Shown one piece after another: positions 1 through 18,504 of a stretch of DNA of 64,000 nucleotides. A program made the translations under genes and the position numbers. Origin of the DNA: Oxyruncus cristatus (taxonomy: Eukaryota; Chordata; Aves; Passeriformes; Cotingidae); the NCBI GenBank assembly GCA_013399855.1, contig VXAY01004719.1, forward strand, positions 992,304 to 1,056,303, in the 5' to 3' direction. The stretch's first letter is position 1. Every line of letters starts with the position of its first letter. The notes below the pieces were generated by a model that was given only the letters and a program-made list of their open reading frames with translations, made no database searches and was not told the origin of the DNA.

Positions 1-38
1 AACCTGCCAATTAAACATGTTTATCCTTGGTATTATCA

Positions 39-235
39 TAGAATCACAGAATGGTTTGTGTTGGAAGGGACATGAAAAATCACTCAGTTCCAACCCCAAT
101 GCCATGGGCAGGGACACCTTCCACTAGAGCAGGTTGCTCAAAGCTACATCCAACCTGGCCTTGAACACTGTCAGGGATGAGGCACCCACAGCTTCTCTGG
201 ATATCTCATCTTTGATGTCTTGGCTAATATCCTCT
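39..235 (-). repeat. CR1 LINE 3' fragment
   Basis: This is the reverse complement of the CR1 3' end. Reading the plus strand, it opens with an AGAATCACAGAATGG-type tail and then the 'TTGGAAGGGACAT' block. It continues through 'CATCCAACCTGGCCTTGAACAC' (split by small changes) to 'CCCACAGCTTCTCTGGA'. These are hallmark CR1 3' segments known from avian genomes. It is 5'-truncated and carries no reverse transcriptase coding. It lies in what I infer to be a GTF2F2 intron. Confidence 0.88.
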
Positions 236-1448
236 TTTAATTGCACTGATCCAGATTGACTTCTGCACTCAAATCCAGACAAAATGTTCCAATCGCCTCA
301 CAGTACAAGGCTGTCCACAGTCTCCAAGAAGACTGCCTTGCAGCTAAGCTTGTCTGCTGTCTAAGCTCATCCACTGTCCAAAATCAAAGGTTTATGTCCC
401 ATTTTCCCTGGACCCTCTTAGGGATTTTAACACATCCAGAGAGTCTAGCAGAATAAATCTGCAAAGACATATGCAAACCTCTTGATGCAAGACTGTAGTG
501 GGGAATACAGTTTACTCTCTTTGCAGCCCAATTAGCCCTCATTCACCAAACTCAAATTCAGAGACTTGGGTCTGTCTTCTCCTGTTGCAGGACCAGAGAA
601 GTACTGAAAAGACATCCAAAGTGCTACACATCTACCTTGGTATTTCCATAGTCACATCAGCCTAGAAGATAATGGATGAATAAGGCATGAAAGTGGCAAT
701 TCCCCATTAAAAATACCTACTCAAATTAATGCAGATAGTACAAGATAAATAAACAGGTCTGGAAGACTAGCTAAGACCAGTGATGAGAAGGGAAAATAAA
801 ACATTTTCCCAAGTGTCTTACGCTCTCAGTTGCCTTAAAGGGGGTGGCAGGTACAAATATACAGTCAGTGCAGCTCCCAACAGGCTACTCTACATAACCC
901 ATAGCTTCATCATTAGCTGCCAAATGCACGTGCACCCTGACCTCCCTGCCCAAATGCCCTGGTGCTAATTCATAAAGTAATTGCAACTGTTGTCTCAGTG
1001 AGATGAACGAGAGATATGCTGGGGAGATGCCGATTCCAGCTTCAAGTCCTGCTGACAATCATTATCAAATGAACAGAGTGTGGTAAAAGCATTTAAGGCA
1101 ATTTTCACAAACAGGCATGAAGGAAATTTACTGAAATTGTGCAGAATATGGTCTGATAGGGGTTGGATTGTTGGAGTTTTTAGAGAGAGATGGACTGACT
1201 TGGAGATTTTAATGTATCAGTCTTCTATTTGACTGCACTCAGCTCCAATTTCCAGCCACTGGATCTGGTCCTTTATCAACTCCTCCACTTTGTGAGCAAT
1301 GCTAAGGAAGAAGGAGATGAATACTCTACTTAGTATGCACGGTTCTCAGGCAGTAGTAAAAAGCAGATGAAAGTGCAGTAAGGACAGGCTATGGGCACTT
1401 GTGCCTCCAGCTCCTTGACTGGTAGAAGCTGGGCTGTTGCTCCTCAGC
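236..1448. other. Intronic sequence, nothing recognised
   Basis: This is AT-leaning unique sequence. The open frames in it are under 70 codons and resemble no family I know. I infer that it is intron of GTF2F2, because the gene runs leftward past this point without its last exons having been seen. Confidence 0.5.
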
Positions 1449-1481
1449 TGTCATGGTTTAACCCCAGTCAGCAACCAAGCC
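1449..1481 (-). mobile_element. Second LTR terminus (33 bp) of endogenous retrovirus remnant
   Basis: The 33 bp starting TGTCATGGTTTAACCCC repeat the terminus of the longer LTR at 1615 almost exactly, with two mismatches. In minus orientation this is the 3' end of an LTR (ending ...CATGACA). It lies beyond the short internal stub, where a 3' LTR would end. Only the terminus is recognisable. It may be what remains of the 3' LTR after a deletion. Confidence 0.55.
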
Positions 1482-1614
1482 CCACGGACTGAGCAGGAGC
1501 CTGCTCATTTCTACCTGGGCACCACTAACAGCAATAAATTCAATCTAGAACATCCCCATCAAATTTGTCATTATCTCAAACCCTTTGAGCCTCACATTAG
1601 GCACCAAAAAGGAC
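1482..1614 (-). mobile_element. Endogenous retrovirus internal stub with primer-binding-site-like sequence
   Basis: This short stretch lies between the main LTR and the second LTR terminus. On the minus strand, eight bases after the LTR end, is TGGTGCCTAATGTGAGGC (plus positions 1589-1606). It begins with TGG, the complement of a tRNA CCA end, and has the 18-nt length expected of a retroviral primer-binding site. I did not identify the tRNA. No gag, pol or env coding remains in the stub. It is an old, non-functional copy. Confidence 0.5.
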
Positions 1615-2197
1615 TGCCATGGTTTAACCCCAGCCAGCAACCAAGCCTCAAGCAGCCACTTACTCACTCCCCCACCAGCAGGATTAGGGAGAGAATCGGA
1701 AGGGTAAAAGCTAGGAAACTTGTGGGTTGAGGTAAAGACAGATTCATAGGGAAAGCAAAAGCTGCACATACAAGCAAAGCGAAACAAGGAACTGATTTGC
1801 CGCTTCCCATGTGCAGGCAAGTGTTCAGCCATCCCCAGGAGAGCAGGGCCCCATCACACGTAACAGTTACTTGGCAAGATAAACACCATCACTCCAAACA
1901 TCCCCCCTTTCCTCCTTCTTTCCCACAGTTTATATATAAAAGTGTGATGTCATATGGTCTGCAATATCCCTTTGGTCAGCTTGGGTCGCCCATCCTGGCT
2001 GTGTCTCCTCCCAATCTCCCTTGCACCCCCAACTTCCTTGCCAGCATGGCAGTACGAAGAGCAGAAAAGGCCTTGGCTCTGCTCAGCAATAAAAAGATCT
2101 CTATATTATCGACCCTGTATTCAGCACAAATCCAAAACACAGCCCCATAACAGCCACTGTGGAGAAAGTTAACTCTACTCCAGACAAAACCAGCACA
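1615..2197 (-). mobile_element. Endogenous retrovirus LTR (ERVL-like, avian), minus orientation
   Basis: This is a 583-bp LTR read on the minus strand. It starts TGTGCTGGTTTTG near 2197 and ends with CCATGGCA at 1615. A TATA-like run (plus TTTATATATAAA, about 1929-1940) lies mid-element. Just beside it is TGATGTCA, a decayed form of the CRE-like site that I remember from better-preserved copies. The order of blocks matches an LTR widespread in neoavian genomes, which I place in the ERVL group from memory and not from a search. Clear 5-bp target-site duplications are not visible. The open frames crossing it are not genes. Confidence 0.75.
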
Positions 2198-7750
<5,553 letters not shown>

Positions 7751-8200
7751 TCACAAAGGCAAAGGAAACAAGCATGCAGCCAGTAAACCTCCTTGAGCTG
7801 CAGTCTCCTGGCATCACAAATAATGTATCTAACTAGCCTTGTACCACAGAGCTCAGCTGCTAATCAACTGATGTGAGCTAATGGTATGTAAATCTCATAA
7901 TGACATCTATCTCTGGCTTTCTTAAGCTGAATGAAAATTCTATGCCTGAATTTAATAAAAATTACCTGTTAACATTGTAAACACAGATTGAATGCTTTAT
8001 GCTCTTTGTAATATGTTTTCTCAATGCTGTCTTTCAAGCAGAGAGTCTAGCTGAATTTTTGTGTACCTGTGTGATTAACATGCATACACCTAACTGCTCT
8101 GCTGAACAGCAGTGACAGTATTTACACATAATAAACAGGCTTAAAAATGTTTTGCTTATAACCAATTCAGAACGGATTTTAACTGGAATAAATGATTTTG
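7751..8200 (+). promoter_or_regulatory. KCTD4: KCTD4 3' UTR with candidate polyadenylation signals
   Basis: The sequence after the KCTD4 stop is AT-rich and contains AATAAA at 7954-7959, 8130-8135 and 8187-8192. The first is about 200 bases past the stop. Which one is used cannot be told from sequence alone, and longer 3' UTRs are possible. Confidence 0.55.
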
Positions 8201-11200
8201 ACTGTTCATTAGTGTTAATGGTAATCTATTGAACTGCATTTGCAAAAAAACAAGATTGCAGGAGCGTTTAAAATTAATCAACTTGATTTTAAAGTTAAAT
8301 GATTTCTCAACTCACAACCAAATTTATACTGTGTTATTACACTAATAACAATTGCCAAAAAGATGTAAACCAACAAAATAGTGCTGGGGAGATTCATTCT
8401 ATTATGGGAAATGAGTTCAAATCTGCACATAATGTTACATTTTCTAATATATATACATATCAAATGGCTAATAAAAATATTTGACATAAAGTTAAACGTA
8501 ACAGGCTTCCAGTAATGACATCCTACAATGCTATAGTCACCACTTCCTAAAAATCATTTGTGCTCTTAAGGACAGGCAATTACCAGAGCCCTTGCTTTGC
8601 ACAATGGCTTACTAAATGCAACTAGTACTATCAGTTTTGAACAGACCACCTGCTGGCATTTAAGATTATTCACTCTAAGTATTAGAGCGAATAAACCTTC
8701 ATTCTCATCTCCACTATTTATTAAATATTTTCATTTATTGTTTAAACAAAGTTGTAACAGCTTCTGTAGAACAACTGTAACTAATTTAACCACAGGCATT
8801 ACAAACCAGTCACTTCACAAAAGAGAACTGAAAAATCATCACAGAAGGCAAAAAGAAGCTTCACTAAATCTAAGTTTAAGCTTTGTTTGTCAATGAACAC
8901 AACCATCATTCACAACTCACATGAACCAAACATTCAGGTAAAATGCTAATAAAGAAATAAAAAGAAAACCCAAGTAGTTCTCCCAAAACATCAATTTTGT
9001 AAAGGAAAAAATACTAAGAATGTCAACAAAATGCAGTACAATCCATAACAGAAGTGACAACCAAGGAAAACAGCTAACACAAGACAGGCTGAGAACAGTT
9101 TTGTTTTGGATTTTAGAGGGAACAAATTAATCCTTAGTAGTAGGGACTGGGAATATAAATCCAAGTTCCATTTATCCTTCAACGTGAAACTGTTTCACTT
9201 GTAACATACAACAGGTGTTGCTAAGTTCCTTGTCAGACATGAATTAAGACGGGGACTCCACAACTCCAGACCAGGCAGCAGTGACTGAGCCATATTCCAA
9301 TATGATTTTATTGAATAGGAAAATTCAACCTCTCCAGAATAGTCCCTCAGAATGACTCCACTGCCCAGAAATGATCAAGTTTTCTAATCCAGTGACTATG
9401 TTACAGACTGACAGTTCACAAAAGATGTGGTTCTAAGAGAAACTTTTTCAAACTCAACTGTCTAAAAATCAGATCAGTCTACATTTCAGGTATACAAGCT
9501 AAAGAACTGTCCGCGTATCCCTAAACTTTTCTGAATTTGTCCAAATGCACTAACTATCCAAAACCAAAAGGTATAATATAGTAAAATACTATTCTTTACA
9601 TATGCCATCAGTGTGTCATCTTCTCTCTTCGCCCTCCAAGTTATTTTCAAATTGATAATATTAAAAAAAAAATCCTCATTAACCACTAACCTTGTGCTAA
9701 TAAGAATCTGTAGAACTGTGAAAATAAAAGTGAAAGCTCTCCTAAAAGAAATGCAAAATCCTGCTGATCTAGGACAAGAACAAGAAACACCATCACCATC
9801 ACACAGAACAGTTACATCAAAAGGCCTTTGTAGACACAATTCTCTACGTGAAAAAGTGACATGACAGTCTAAAAAAGCTCCATAATGAATCCACAAGTTT
9901 TAAAGTGGCATGCTCTCAGTGCTGTCAAATACACAGCCGGCATCAGCACAAAGTGGAGGAGGCTGTTGCTCCTAGGATGTCAAATCATCCATTTTCACTT
10001 AAATGCTTGTGGTTATAACCTTAATTTGTAATGGATCTTTGACTGAGATGTAAAATGTCATTGCAGTTGAAAAGAAAAAAAGCCAAAATCAATTTTGATT
10101 TCAAACAATTAATATATGTTAATTAAAATATGTTGTGGTTGCTCGCCTTTCAGTTGGGCTCTTAGGATGCCAAACATCAAGGAATGTTTAATGTTCTGGT
10201 ACAAAACTTTAGTATCACAAAGCAGTACCAGTATTTTATCAGAGCATGACTTCACTCATGAAAAACCAGTAGAGAATTTGATGGATCTCCATTTGTTGTA
10301 GAAAATACTTTTGGAATGAAAATTATTCATAAACTGGAAATCACAGGTAAAATGCAAACCATCTGAAGCATCTTCTAAGAATATTCTATAGAATATTCTG
10401 TCATAAAAGATTTACAGAAAGCCTTTATTTGTCAAGTTTTCGGTTCAGAGTACCTACTGCCCTCTTAACCTGTGAAAGAGAACTTGAAATGTTTTTTTTT
10501 TAAGTGAAAAATATACATCTCTAATCATTAGTAAAAATAAACACCTGTGTTGTTTGGTTGGTTTGTTGCCTTTTTTTTAATTCAATGATTCATTACCTTA
10601 CACACTTTTAACTGGCTTTTTTTATATTTCTGTGTAAATAACACTGACATCTATGGCATCCACGTGAAGTCATCTGCTGCAACACTAACTTCAACGTTGT
10701 CTTCTTTTCCCATTTTCATGAGCACTCATGCATTTCTGCAAGTGTCAGGGCTTGAAATTTTTACACACCATCTCTGATCAAAGGCACCTCACTCAGCTCT
10801 TTGAATTACACAGCAGAAAGGAACATAGGGTAAAAAATTTATTCTCTTCCCTCTTCACATTGAACAAATCCACAAGTATATACTGAATATATCAGCTGCC
10901 ATATCAGCTACAGACACTTCAAAGTAGTTATAAACTTGAGTAATTTTTCAAACCAGGGTGGAGGCATGTCTTGCTTTGATACATGAATAAAATGATCACA
11001 TGAAATCTCCATACTGTGAATAATGTTTCCTTCTTACTCCATAAAGATATCAAATAAAACTTAAATATATTTTGCACATGGTGTGTCAGTCAGGTGGATA
11101 CTTGTGCCAGAAAAGGTACCCAGTTATACATCAGCTATCTCTTCTGTCTTTTCTTTAAGGTTGGAAAATTCAATAACTACCACGACAATAGGAAAGCTGC

Positions 11201-11760
11201 AAAATCAAGTGCTTAAGCCAGAAGTACCAACAGTTGTTCTAACATCCTTTAGGACACAATGTGCATGCAAAGTATTTCTATTTTTCTTTCTGTCTTTAAG
11301 ACTTGGATCACAACAAACTTATCGGAACTCTCCTGCAAGTATCAGGAAGGAATGACAATTACCATAATTTCTCCAATAATCCTCAACTGCTTGGGTGTGA
11401 GTAAAAAGGAACTTCCTCCCCTCTCCCCAAGGAGGCACTTAACCTGATCCCAGGCTTGGTCAGCTCCACTTGCCTCCTGTCTGTTTTCTTGGGTGAGAAA
11501 AAGATCCACCAAGCAGAAAGGACAGAGGCAGTTGAAGGTAGGACTGACCCCCATAACTACAAAAAGAATATCCTTGCCCCTATGAATTCCTTGAATGACT
11601 GCTCATGGAAAAATATAAATAGTTGCCAAATAGACCAAAATACCGACACCTGAATGCCCATCTTTCCCCACTGGTAGAGGAGAAGCCAAGGGCTCTTTAT
11701 CACACTTGACAGTACACTGGCATAGGTACCAACTGCATGGATTTCTACATGAGGACAAAA
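8201..11760. other. Intronic sequence, nothing recognised
   Basis: This is AT-rich unique sequence (GTF2F2 intron by inference). The scattered open frames of 60-136 codons on both strands look like chance frames in AT-rich DNA and match no family I know. Confidence 0.45.
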
Positions 11761-11822
11761 CTATGAGACTGCACTACACCAGACTAAGGTCTGTTTAGCC
11801 CAGTGTCCCCTGGTCACTGTGG
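11761..11822 (-). repeat. Ancient interspersed repeat fragment
   Basis: On the minus strand the order is ACACTGGGCTAAACAGACC, then a TTAGTCTGG block, then an ATAG end. This follows a decayed tail shared by old amniote LINE/SINE copies ('ATACTGGGCTAGATGGACC..TTGGTCTGACCCAGTATGG', recalled from memory). The fragment at 18745-18812 has the same block order on the other strand. Confidence 0.5.
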
Positions 11823-14800
11823 ACTGTTTCTAACCCCTGAGCCTTCCCACCTCTGGGCAGCAACACCATTTTTGATCCTTTGACTCTCATATCCTTCCCC
11901 TTGTTTTCTCCTCCCATCACACAACTACTTTTCATTTTTCTTTCACCAGGCCATTCCTAGAGATGCCTAGGAAAGAATATAAAACTATAAAAAACATATA
12001 CTATGCCCCCTCAAAGTATTTCCTCAGTCTCCAACCACTTACTGCCCAATGACTCCTAGAGTCAGATTTGGTTTCTAGCACAAGCCTCGATGCTGTGAAA
12101 TACACAGGCTGCACAAGGTCCAATTGCAGCTCCAACTCTGCACCTTCATACTGGCTCACTCACTAACCAGAGTTTCACAGCACCATAATTGCACTATTGA
12201 CATTTTCAAACACTCATGTCTTATTTCTTTCTTTTTCTATTTTGTACCTATTACAACTGTTTAAGTGACAATTGGTCTCGTCTTTTCTCCAGTGGGTAAT
12301 GCCCCTCTAGATCATAAAGGAGAAAAAAATTACATCATCATTTGCAGCATCAGTGGCATTATTATTTTCACCTTTTAAAAGCATTGCAAGGTTTCCATTC
12401 AGTAAGATGAGAACAGCTTGAGAAAATTATCTTCCTCCTCCACTCCCCATCAGTATACAAGCAGAATAATGGCAGGCAATAAATAATACAATTTAATAAG
12501 AGCAGTGTCTCGTCTCATTTATTTTGGGTAGAAGGGTCATGTTGCCCTTACTCTGTTGATTCAAGAATCAGGACTGGGGATGAAGAGGACATGTTAACAT
12601 GGGTATATAACAAAATAAATATTATTTTCCTAGGCTAGCTCATCTTTGCTAAATAACTATTACATAATCCTAATTTTGTCTCCTGCCCTGTAACACAGGG
12701 CAGATTGACAGGAACGTGACTACTAGTTAAAAACCTGAAGGAATATTTATATGAAGAGAGAGGCTTGCATAATCTACTGGCTTGAAACAAAAATCAATAA
12801 ATGAGGCACTAGAAATTTAGGAGCAGAAAAATAACATTGTGGGGTTTATTTACTTTTGAAATAGACGCTCAGTAACTCCTATCTAGTGGTATATCACAGA
12901 GAACATTGTCTCAAAACACTGTCTCTGCAAATCATCATCATTCACAATAAAGTGCCAGAAAACAAGCAGTGTGGCAAGGACCGGGGAAGGTAGGAGGAAG
13001 ATGTATGATGATACCTGAGGAATGTGGATGAGCAAGCACTCGGAAAAAGAAACTGCAGTTGCCTTTCTTTCTGCAAGAAATTGCATGATATTCTGTAGAA
13101 CTAGACAGTTGATTGCTTTTCCTAAAAACGTGTATAGTAGGAGTACCACACACAGCTAATGCAACAGTCTCCCAAGAAGATGTTTCTATTGGCTCTGGTA
13201 ACATTTGAACATCATTGCCATTATCATTTAACACCGTGTTTGTTCATTTTAAGTTTCAGAAAAGAATACTGCTCTGCCAGTTCAGAAACAAAACTGTTCA
13301 CAAAGCTGGTACAACAATTCTAGCTGTAAACAGCCTCTGCTCATTTAAAACACTATTATGACACAATGATATGCAAGTTCAACATGTTAAGATTTTAAAA
13401 CCAAGTAGTTAGAAGATGACTGTTTTTTTGAGTCATTCTGAGTGTCTGCAAACTTCTCCTGGTAATGCTAAAATTTACAACAATATTGCCTGGTTTATCA
13501 GTGGTGTGACTTTGGGGGACATAACCGTGGTTTACAGAGAGTTCAGGAAAGCCATCATCTTTGAGGTCATTAAATGGGGATTCCACTAGTTCCACCCCAA
13601 GCATTATTTCAGTTATGTGAAAAGCTAGATCTCTACGCTTTTCCAGGATACATCTTTTTTTTTGCCTTTGCCACTACCCCACCCCAAGCTTTCAGCAGCA
13701 GCTTTGTCGCAGGTACGGAAAGCCTAGCCCAAAGGCAGCACAAGGTTTTCTCGCTCTCCTGAAGAGAGATTTGGCATCGTGTGTAGGGGGGTGGCACTTC
13801 ACCAGTCGCAAAGCACAGCAAAGAGATGAGAATTCTAATTTAAAAACCCAAGGCTGCTTGCTGGGGAAAAGCCCCAGGAAGATGAGGTCCAAGGGGCTTG
13901 CTGGAGTCTGATGCTCAGGGAAGTTTGCAGTGCTGGACTCCCTGAGCTGTGAGGATGAGGAGGGAGCAGTGTGGTGAGAGAGCCCACAATACCTGAGCAC
14001 TATCAGAAGTGGAAGGGAATTGGTGTTACCTGAGGGTCTTGGGTTTATGGAGAAGGCCGATGCCCACACAGTGCAACACTGAGATTGTACAAGTCTAATA
14101 ATCCTGAAATTAATAAATAAATAAGGGGGGAAAAAAAGTTTTTAAATATTCTCTTTTGGCTGTTCATATATCAGGTTTCAAAGAGGCAATTTTCTGTATT
14201 GTAGCAGAAGTCAGAGGAATTAACTCCCAAAAATTTGTTAAAAGAAAACTCTGAGCTACAAATTACTGCTGCAGCTCCATAGAAAGCTGCTTGTTAGCTC
14301 ATAGGGGGTTCTTGATTTTGTGCCATAGGGAACAGATGAAGTAAAAAAAAAAAAGAACAGGTAAGAGGAGGGGACGGACGTTCTCAATTAGGAGTTAAAA
14401 AATAAGCACACAAACTAGCAATGAACAGGCTAAGCATCAAAAAATGTAAACAGAACAAACAATTGTTAACAGCAAACCCAGTCATTTATTGCCTCTCTAC
14501 TACATAAATAAAGCCTTTGGCAAGTATTAGGGATAAAGCTGTACATTTTCTCAATGCTGAAACTGGTAATCTCAGAGAAGACAAATTAAAGGTCCTGCCA
14601 GGCAGGTTGATAAGAATCAGCTGAACAGAGAAAAAGGTACTCTCAAGTTAGGAGTCTTATCAATACTAATGTTATCTAAGACCTGCAGCATTGCCAGGTC
14701 TTGTGACATTTCCAATGCATTTTCTAAAATGAACAGCAAATAAAGTTCTTTCCCAACAGGAAGAAATGTAACATGTAGGCTGTTTTATGCCTTCATATTA

Positions 14801-15509
14801 GAAGTCCACCTCCATAAGACTTTTTTGCCATGCAGAGATTGTGATTTCTAGGTTTGCCAACACAGTACAGGGCAACACAACTTGCATGAGTAAGACAATA
14901 TGCTGTAGCACAGGTACACACTGTTCCTGCTCCTGTATCACCACCGATATCGTCAAGATGCTGGGGCTGGAAAAGCCTTGTAAGCTCAGGAAGAGCACCA
15001 AATGACCTCTGATAGACTGTGTCCAGACTCAAGTATACAGAAAGTTCAGGTCCTACTACACTACAGCCTACACTGTTCTTGTAGCTGCAGTCAGCAAAGG
15101 CAGAAATAAATGACTCCTAGTAGAGCTGTTCTTGCCTTTGCCTTCATTGCCTTCCTCCCAAAAGCTACTTCCATGGGTAAAACGAAGAACGTAAATATCC
15201 GTGATGGAACTTGAGTAACAACAGAACAGAACTGGGGGGGAAAGGGGGCAGGGATGGGACAGGAGAGTAAGAGAGAGTAAGAGAACTGGATCAGACGAAA
15301 TGCCTGCTGCTTTGCTCAGCATCACGACTCCAGCAGCACAGTGATCACAACTGAATATCCAAAGAAGTGTAGCCATGTATGATTCACCTACTGGGTATGC
15401 ATCCCAGTGTCCACCTGGCTTTTGTGGCTTGGGGTCTCTTAAATCCGATGTGCTCTCAATCTTAGTACCATTTGCCGGACTTACATTGAGCTTCTTGTCA
15501 ATCAAACCC
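11823..15509. other. Intronic sequence, no gene recognised
   Basis: This is mostly unique DNA. The minus-strand frames at 14793-15032 and 15068-15514 are the longest unexplained ones. They have no recognisable domain. No GTF2F2 exon was found. Confidence 0.45.
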
Positions 15510-16305
15510 AGCAATGTGCACTTGCAGCCCAGAAAGCCAGCTGAATCCTGAGCTGCATCAAAAGAGAATCAGCAGGTCGAGGGAGGTAATTCTGCCCCTC
15601 TCCACTCCCTTGAAACCCCAGCCCTGGTGGCCCCACCATAAGGACATAGACTTCTTGGAGCAAGTCCAGCAAAGGGCCATTAAAATGATCAGAAAGCTGC
15701 AGCCCTCTTCTGTGAAGATAGGCTGAAGGAGGTTGTTCAGCCTGGAGAAGAAGAGGCTCCAGGGAGACCTTATAGCACCCTTCCAGTACCTAAAGGGGGT
15801 ACACAAGAGAACTACAAGAGAACTGGAGAGGGACTTTTTGTAAGACCATGTAGTGATAGGACAAGAGGGAAAGGCTTTAAACAGAAAGAGGGCAGATTCA
15901 TATGTATTAGGAAGAAATTCTTTACTGTCAGGGTGATGACACACTGGNACCTTACAGCAGCCTTCCAGTACCTAAAGGGGGTACACAAGAGAACTACAAG
16001 AGAACTGGAGAGGGACTTTTTGTAAGACCATGTAGTGATAGGACAAGAGGGAAAGGCTTTAAACAGAAAGAGGGCAGATTCATATGTATTAGGAAGAAAT
16101 TCTTTACTGTCAGGGTGATGACACACTGGGACAGGTTGCCCAGAGAAATTGTGAATGATGCATCCCTGGAAGCATTCCACACCAGGCTGGACAGGGCTTC
16201 GAGCAACCTTGACTAATGGAAGGTGTCCCTGCCCCTGACAGTGGAGTTGGAACTTGATGATCTTTAAGATTCCTTCCAACTCCAACCATTCTATCATTCT
16301 ATGAT
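15510..16305 (+). mobile_element. CR1 LINE, 3' part in sense orientation, interrupted by a gap-flanking duplication
   Basis: The plus strand runs from the C-terminal part of CR1 ORF2 to the tail. It starts with the block for GCIK-like residues followed by SREVILPL. It then has DFLEQVQQRAIKMI, the 'GGCTGAAGGAGGTTGTTCAGCC' region and 'GACACACTGGGACAGGTTGCCC'. It ends in tandem ATTCTAT units at about 16305. The element is 5'-truncated and its frame is broken. A 181-bp part is present twice around a single N (15948), so its true length is probably about 180 bp shorter. Confidence 0.92.
15767..16129 (+). repeat. 181-bp near-identical duplication separated by one N
   Basis: Positions 15767-15947 and 15949-16129 are the same 181 bases. 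The differences I see are two substitutions at the left edge (TTATAGCACC against TTACAGCAGC). The single N at 15948 lies exactly at the junction. That pattern is typical of two contig ends that overlap but were joined as if separate. Confidence 0.93.
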
Positions 16306-18504
16306 CTTCTTTCACACATCTTTTTGCTCTCCTCAAAGGCTCTGCACACCTTTAGCAAATACCATCTTCATGTCCACATCTTCTGTCAAGAAATTCAATT
16401 CTCAATTACATTCTGCAGAACCACCTCATTTTATTTACTTTGAAACTGCCTCCTGCTAGGAGACAACTGCTACTTGCCAGTCTTGTTCCTCTGCCCCTTT
16501 GATACATCATTCAAGGCTCTAATTTGCAATACTGCAAAGGTCTGTAACCCATCAAATGTGATCATGCTGGTAGGTGGGGGAACTGCAGTCATCAGCAAAA
16601 TCCCTCACAGAAGACAAACACAATTTGTGAAGTCACAATTTGCAATGCCAGGCATGGCTGACATTCCAAGGATTTCTCAAGAGCCATAAGTCAAAGCCAA
16701 GAACTCTGATACGAGCCAAAAGCACACTTCTGCTTAGTTCAGTACTTCAACAAGCTGAACTGGGACATCACTGAAGGACAGAACAGCATTGTGGGATTAA
16801 CCCCCACTATTTTGTATCAGATCCTGTTCTAAGGATGGTGACTGTATGACAGCAAATACATCAGTTTGTTCAGACAAGCATAAATGCTGGAATATTCATA
16901 CAGTATACTGAAAAAAATAGGCAGACCCTAAGGACACCAAGGATATTTATGCAAGTTCTTACAAAATTTAACTTCAGTTAGTGCTGACCTAAATTAAATC
17001 CATATCCTTTTTGCTGTTCTAATAGTGCGCCTTCCCTGTTCCTCCTCCACATTTATTATAACCAGTACGATATGCCTTAAAGCAGGAATTGTTGCTCCTT
17101 TGTGTTTCAATAGCTACAAATGGAGTCTCACTGATAAAATACAAGATTTCCAGTACTTTTCCAAGAGTTTTAAAGTTTTGCTGTATTTATTTGCCAACAA
17201 AATCAGTTATATTTCCAAGATAAAAACAGTTCCTGTGGCTTGAAAATGGCAGAATGCATATCTAAGTTATCTTCAACACTGAGTTTCAAGCTAGTATTTA
17301 AATTAAGAATTACTGTTTTACTCCTCTTGACAATCAGTTTTCAGTTAGAGTTTCACTTTTGAAGTATTATTAATATATGTTAACTACTTGAAAGAGGATA
17401 AACTCAAATGTGCATTAAGCAGCTTTATACAGCCCATGTTCTAACATAAGAACTCTGTGCCTTTAACAAAAAATTGCTGATTTTATCACATGAAGTTTAG
17501 TTTTATCATAGTGCTTACACTGAATTTCAAACGTTCCAACACACATATAAACAACACATGAATCCTTTTTTTTATTGCAACGTCAAAAAACGAAGTAAGT
17601 GTGATTTACAGACAATTCAAATGTTGTACATTTGTGTCTGCAGTCAAACAAGTACATTCACAATTGGTAAAATAGATTATTATAACTAAGTTATTATAAA
17701 TAAGTCAATAAATAAGTTCACACTATACTGTCTGTTTACATGCTCAAAGCTTAGGCACCACTGTATACTCAGTTGCTGCTCATGCAGCTTCCATTTAACA
17801 CACCTCCACAAGGACAACACCTCTTTACATTTGCTCTTACATGACAATGCATTTCTTTACTGTATCATTCTTAACAGACTGTACAGGCTCAGAGCAGCAG
17901 CTTTGGGGTATTTTTATTGGGGGGAGGGAGCAGGTCACACTTTATATTGGCACAAATGCTTGGTTTTCACAGCTTCTGTCACCACTGACAGCACTAACAG
18001 GTAGGTGCAAGCAACGCCATAAACAAACAAGAGCTACATACATATATTTGGATTCAAAATCACTTGCTCATCATCATAAATGACCCGGCAAAACCAGTTC
18101 TCATTTCTCTTTTCCTTTAGCTGCATGTGTAGTTTGCTACATTCCTTTCACATTTAACATAAACCAGCCTTCAGGCACTAAACAACACTAGCTGAATCAC
18201 CAAGCAGTGTTTATCACAAGCACTAAACAAATAGGATTTCTGTACGGAAAAGTGATCTAAAATGATTAATATGCAAAAGGAGTTCAAATTTAGTTTAAGT
18301 AAACTTGTTACACATACATCTTGATTCTTGAATATTTTGACTGTAACCATAGCATCATTCGAGATATCATGGATACTAAAATTTACATGGGCTCAACCAA
18401 GAGGGATACTTCATAGAGTGAAAATCCATGAGATCCTGTTAAATAATATACTGTCACCCCCAGCTCTGGTTCTCTCTGAACTGTGAATCATTAAAGGCTG
18501 GAAG
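16306..18504. other. Intronic sequence, nothing recognised
   Basis: This is unique AT-rich sequence without recognisable exons or repeats apart from short A/T runs. It is inferred to be GTF2F2 intron. Confidence 0.45.

Noticed and set aside
1545..2172. Open frames across the retroviral LTR on both strands
   Set aside because: LTRs of this type are non-coding, and the frames only reflect LTR composition.
15812..16336. 174-codon minus-strand frame
   Set aside because: It runs antisense through the duplicated CR1 and the N. Its internal repeat is the 181-bp duplication.
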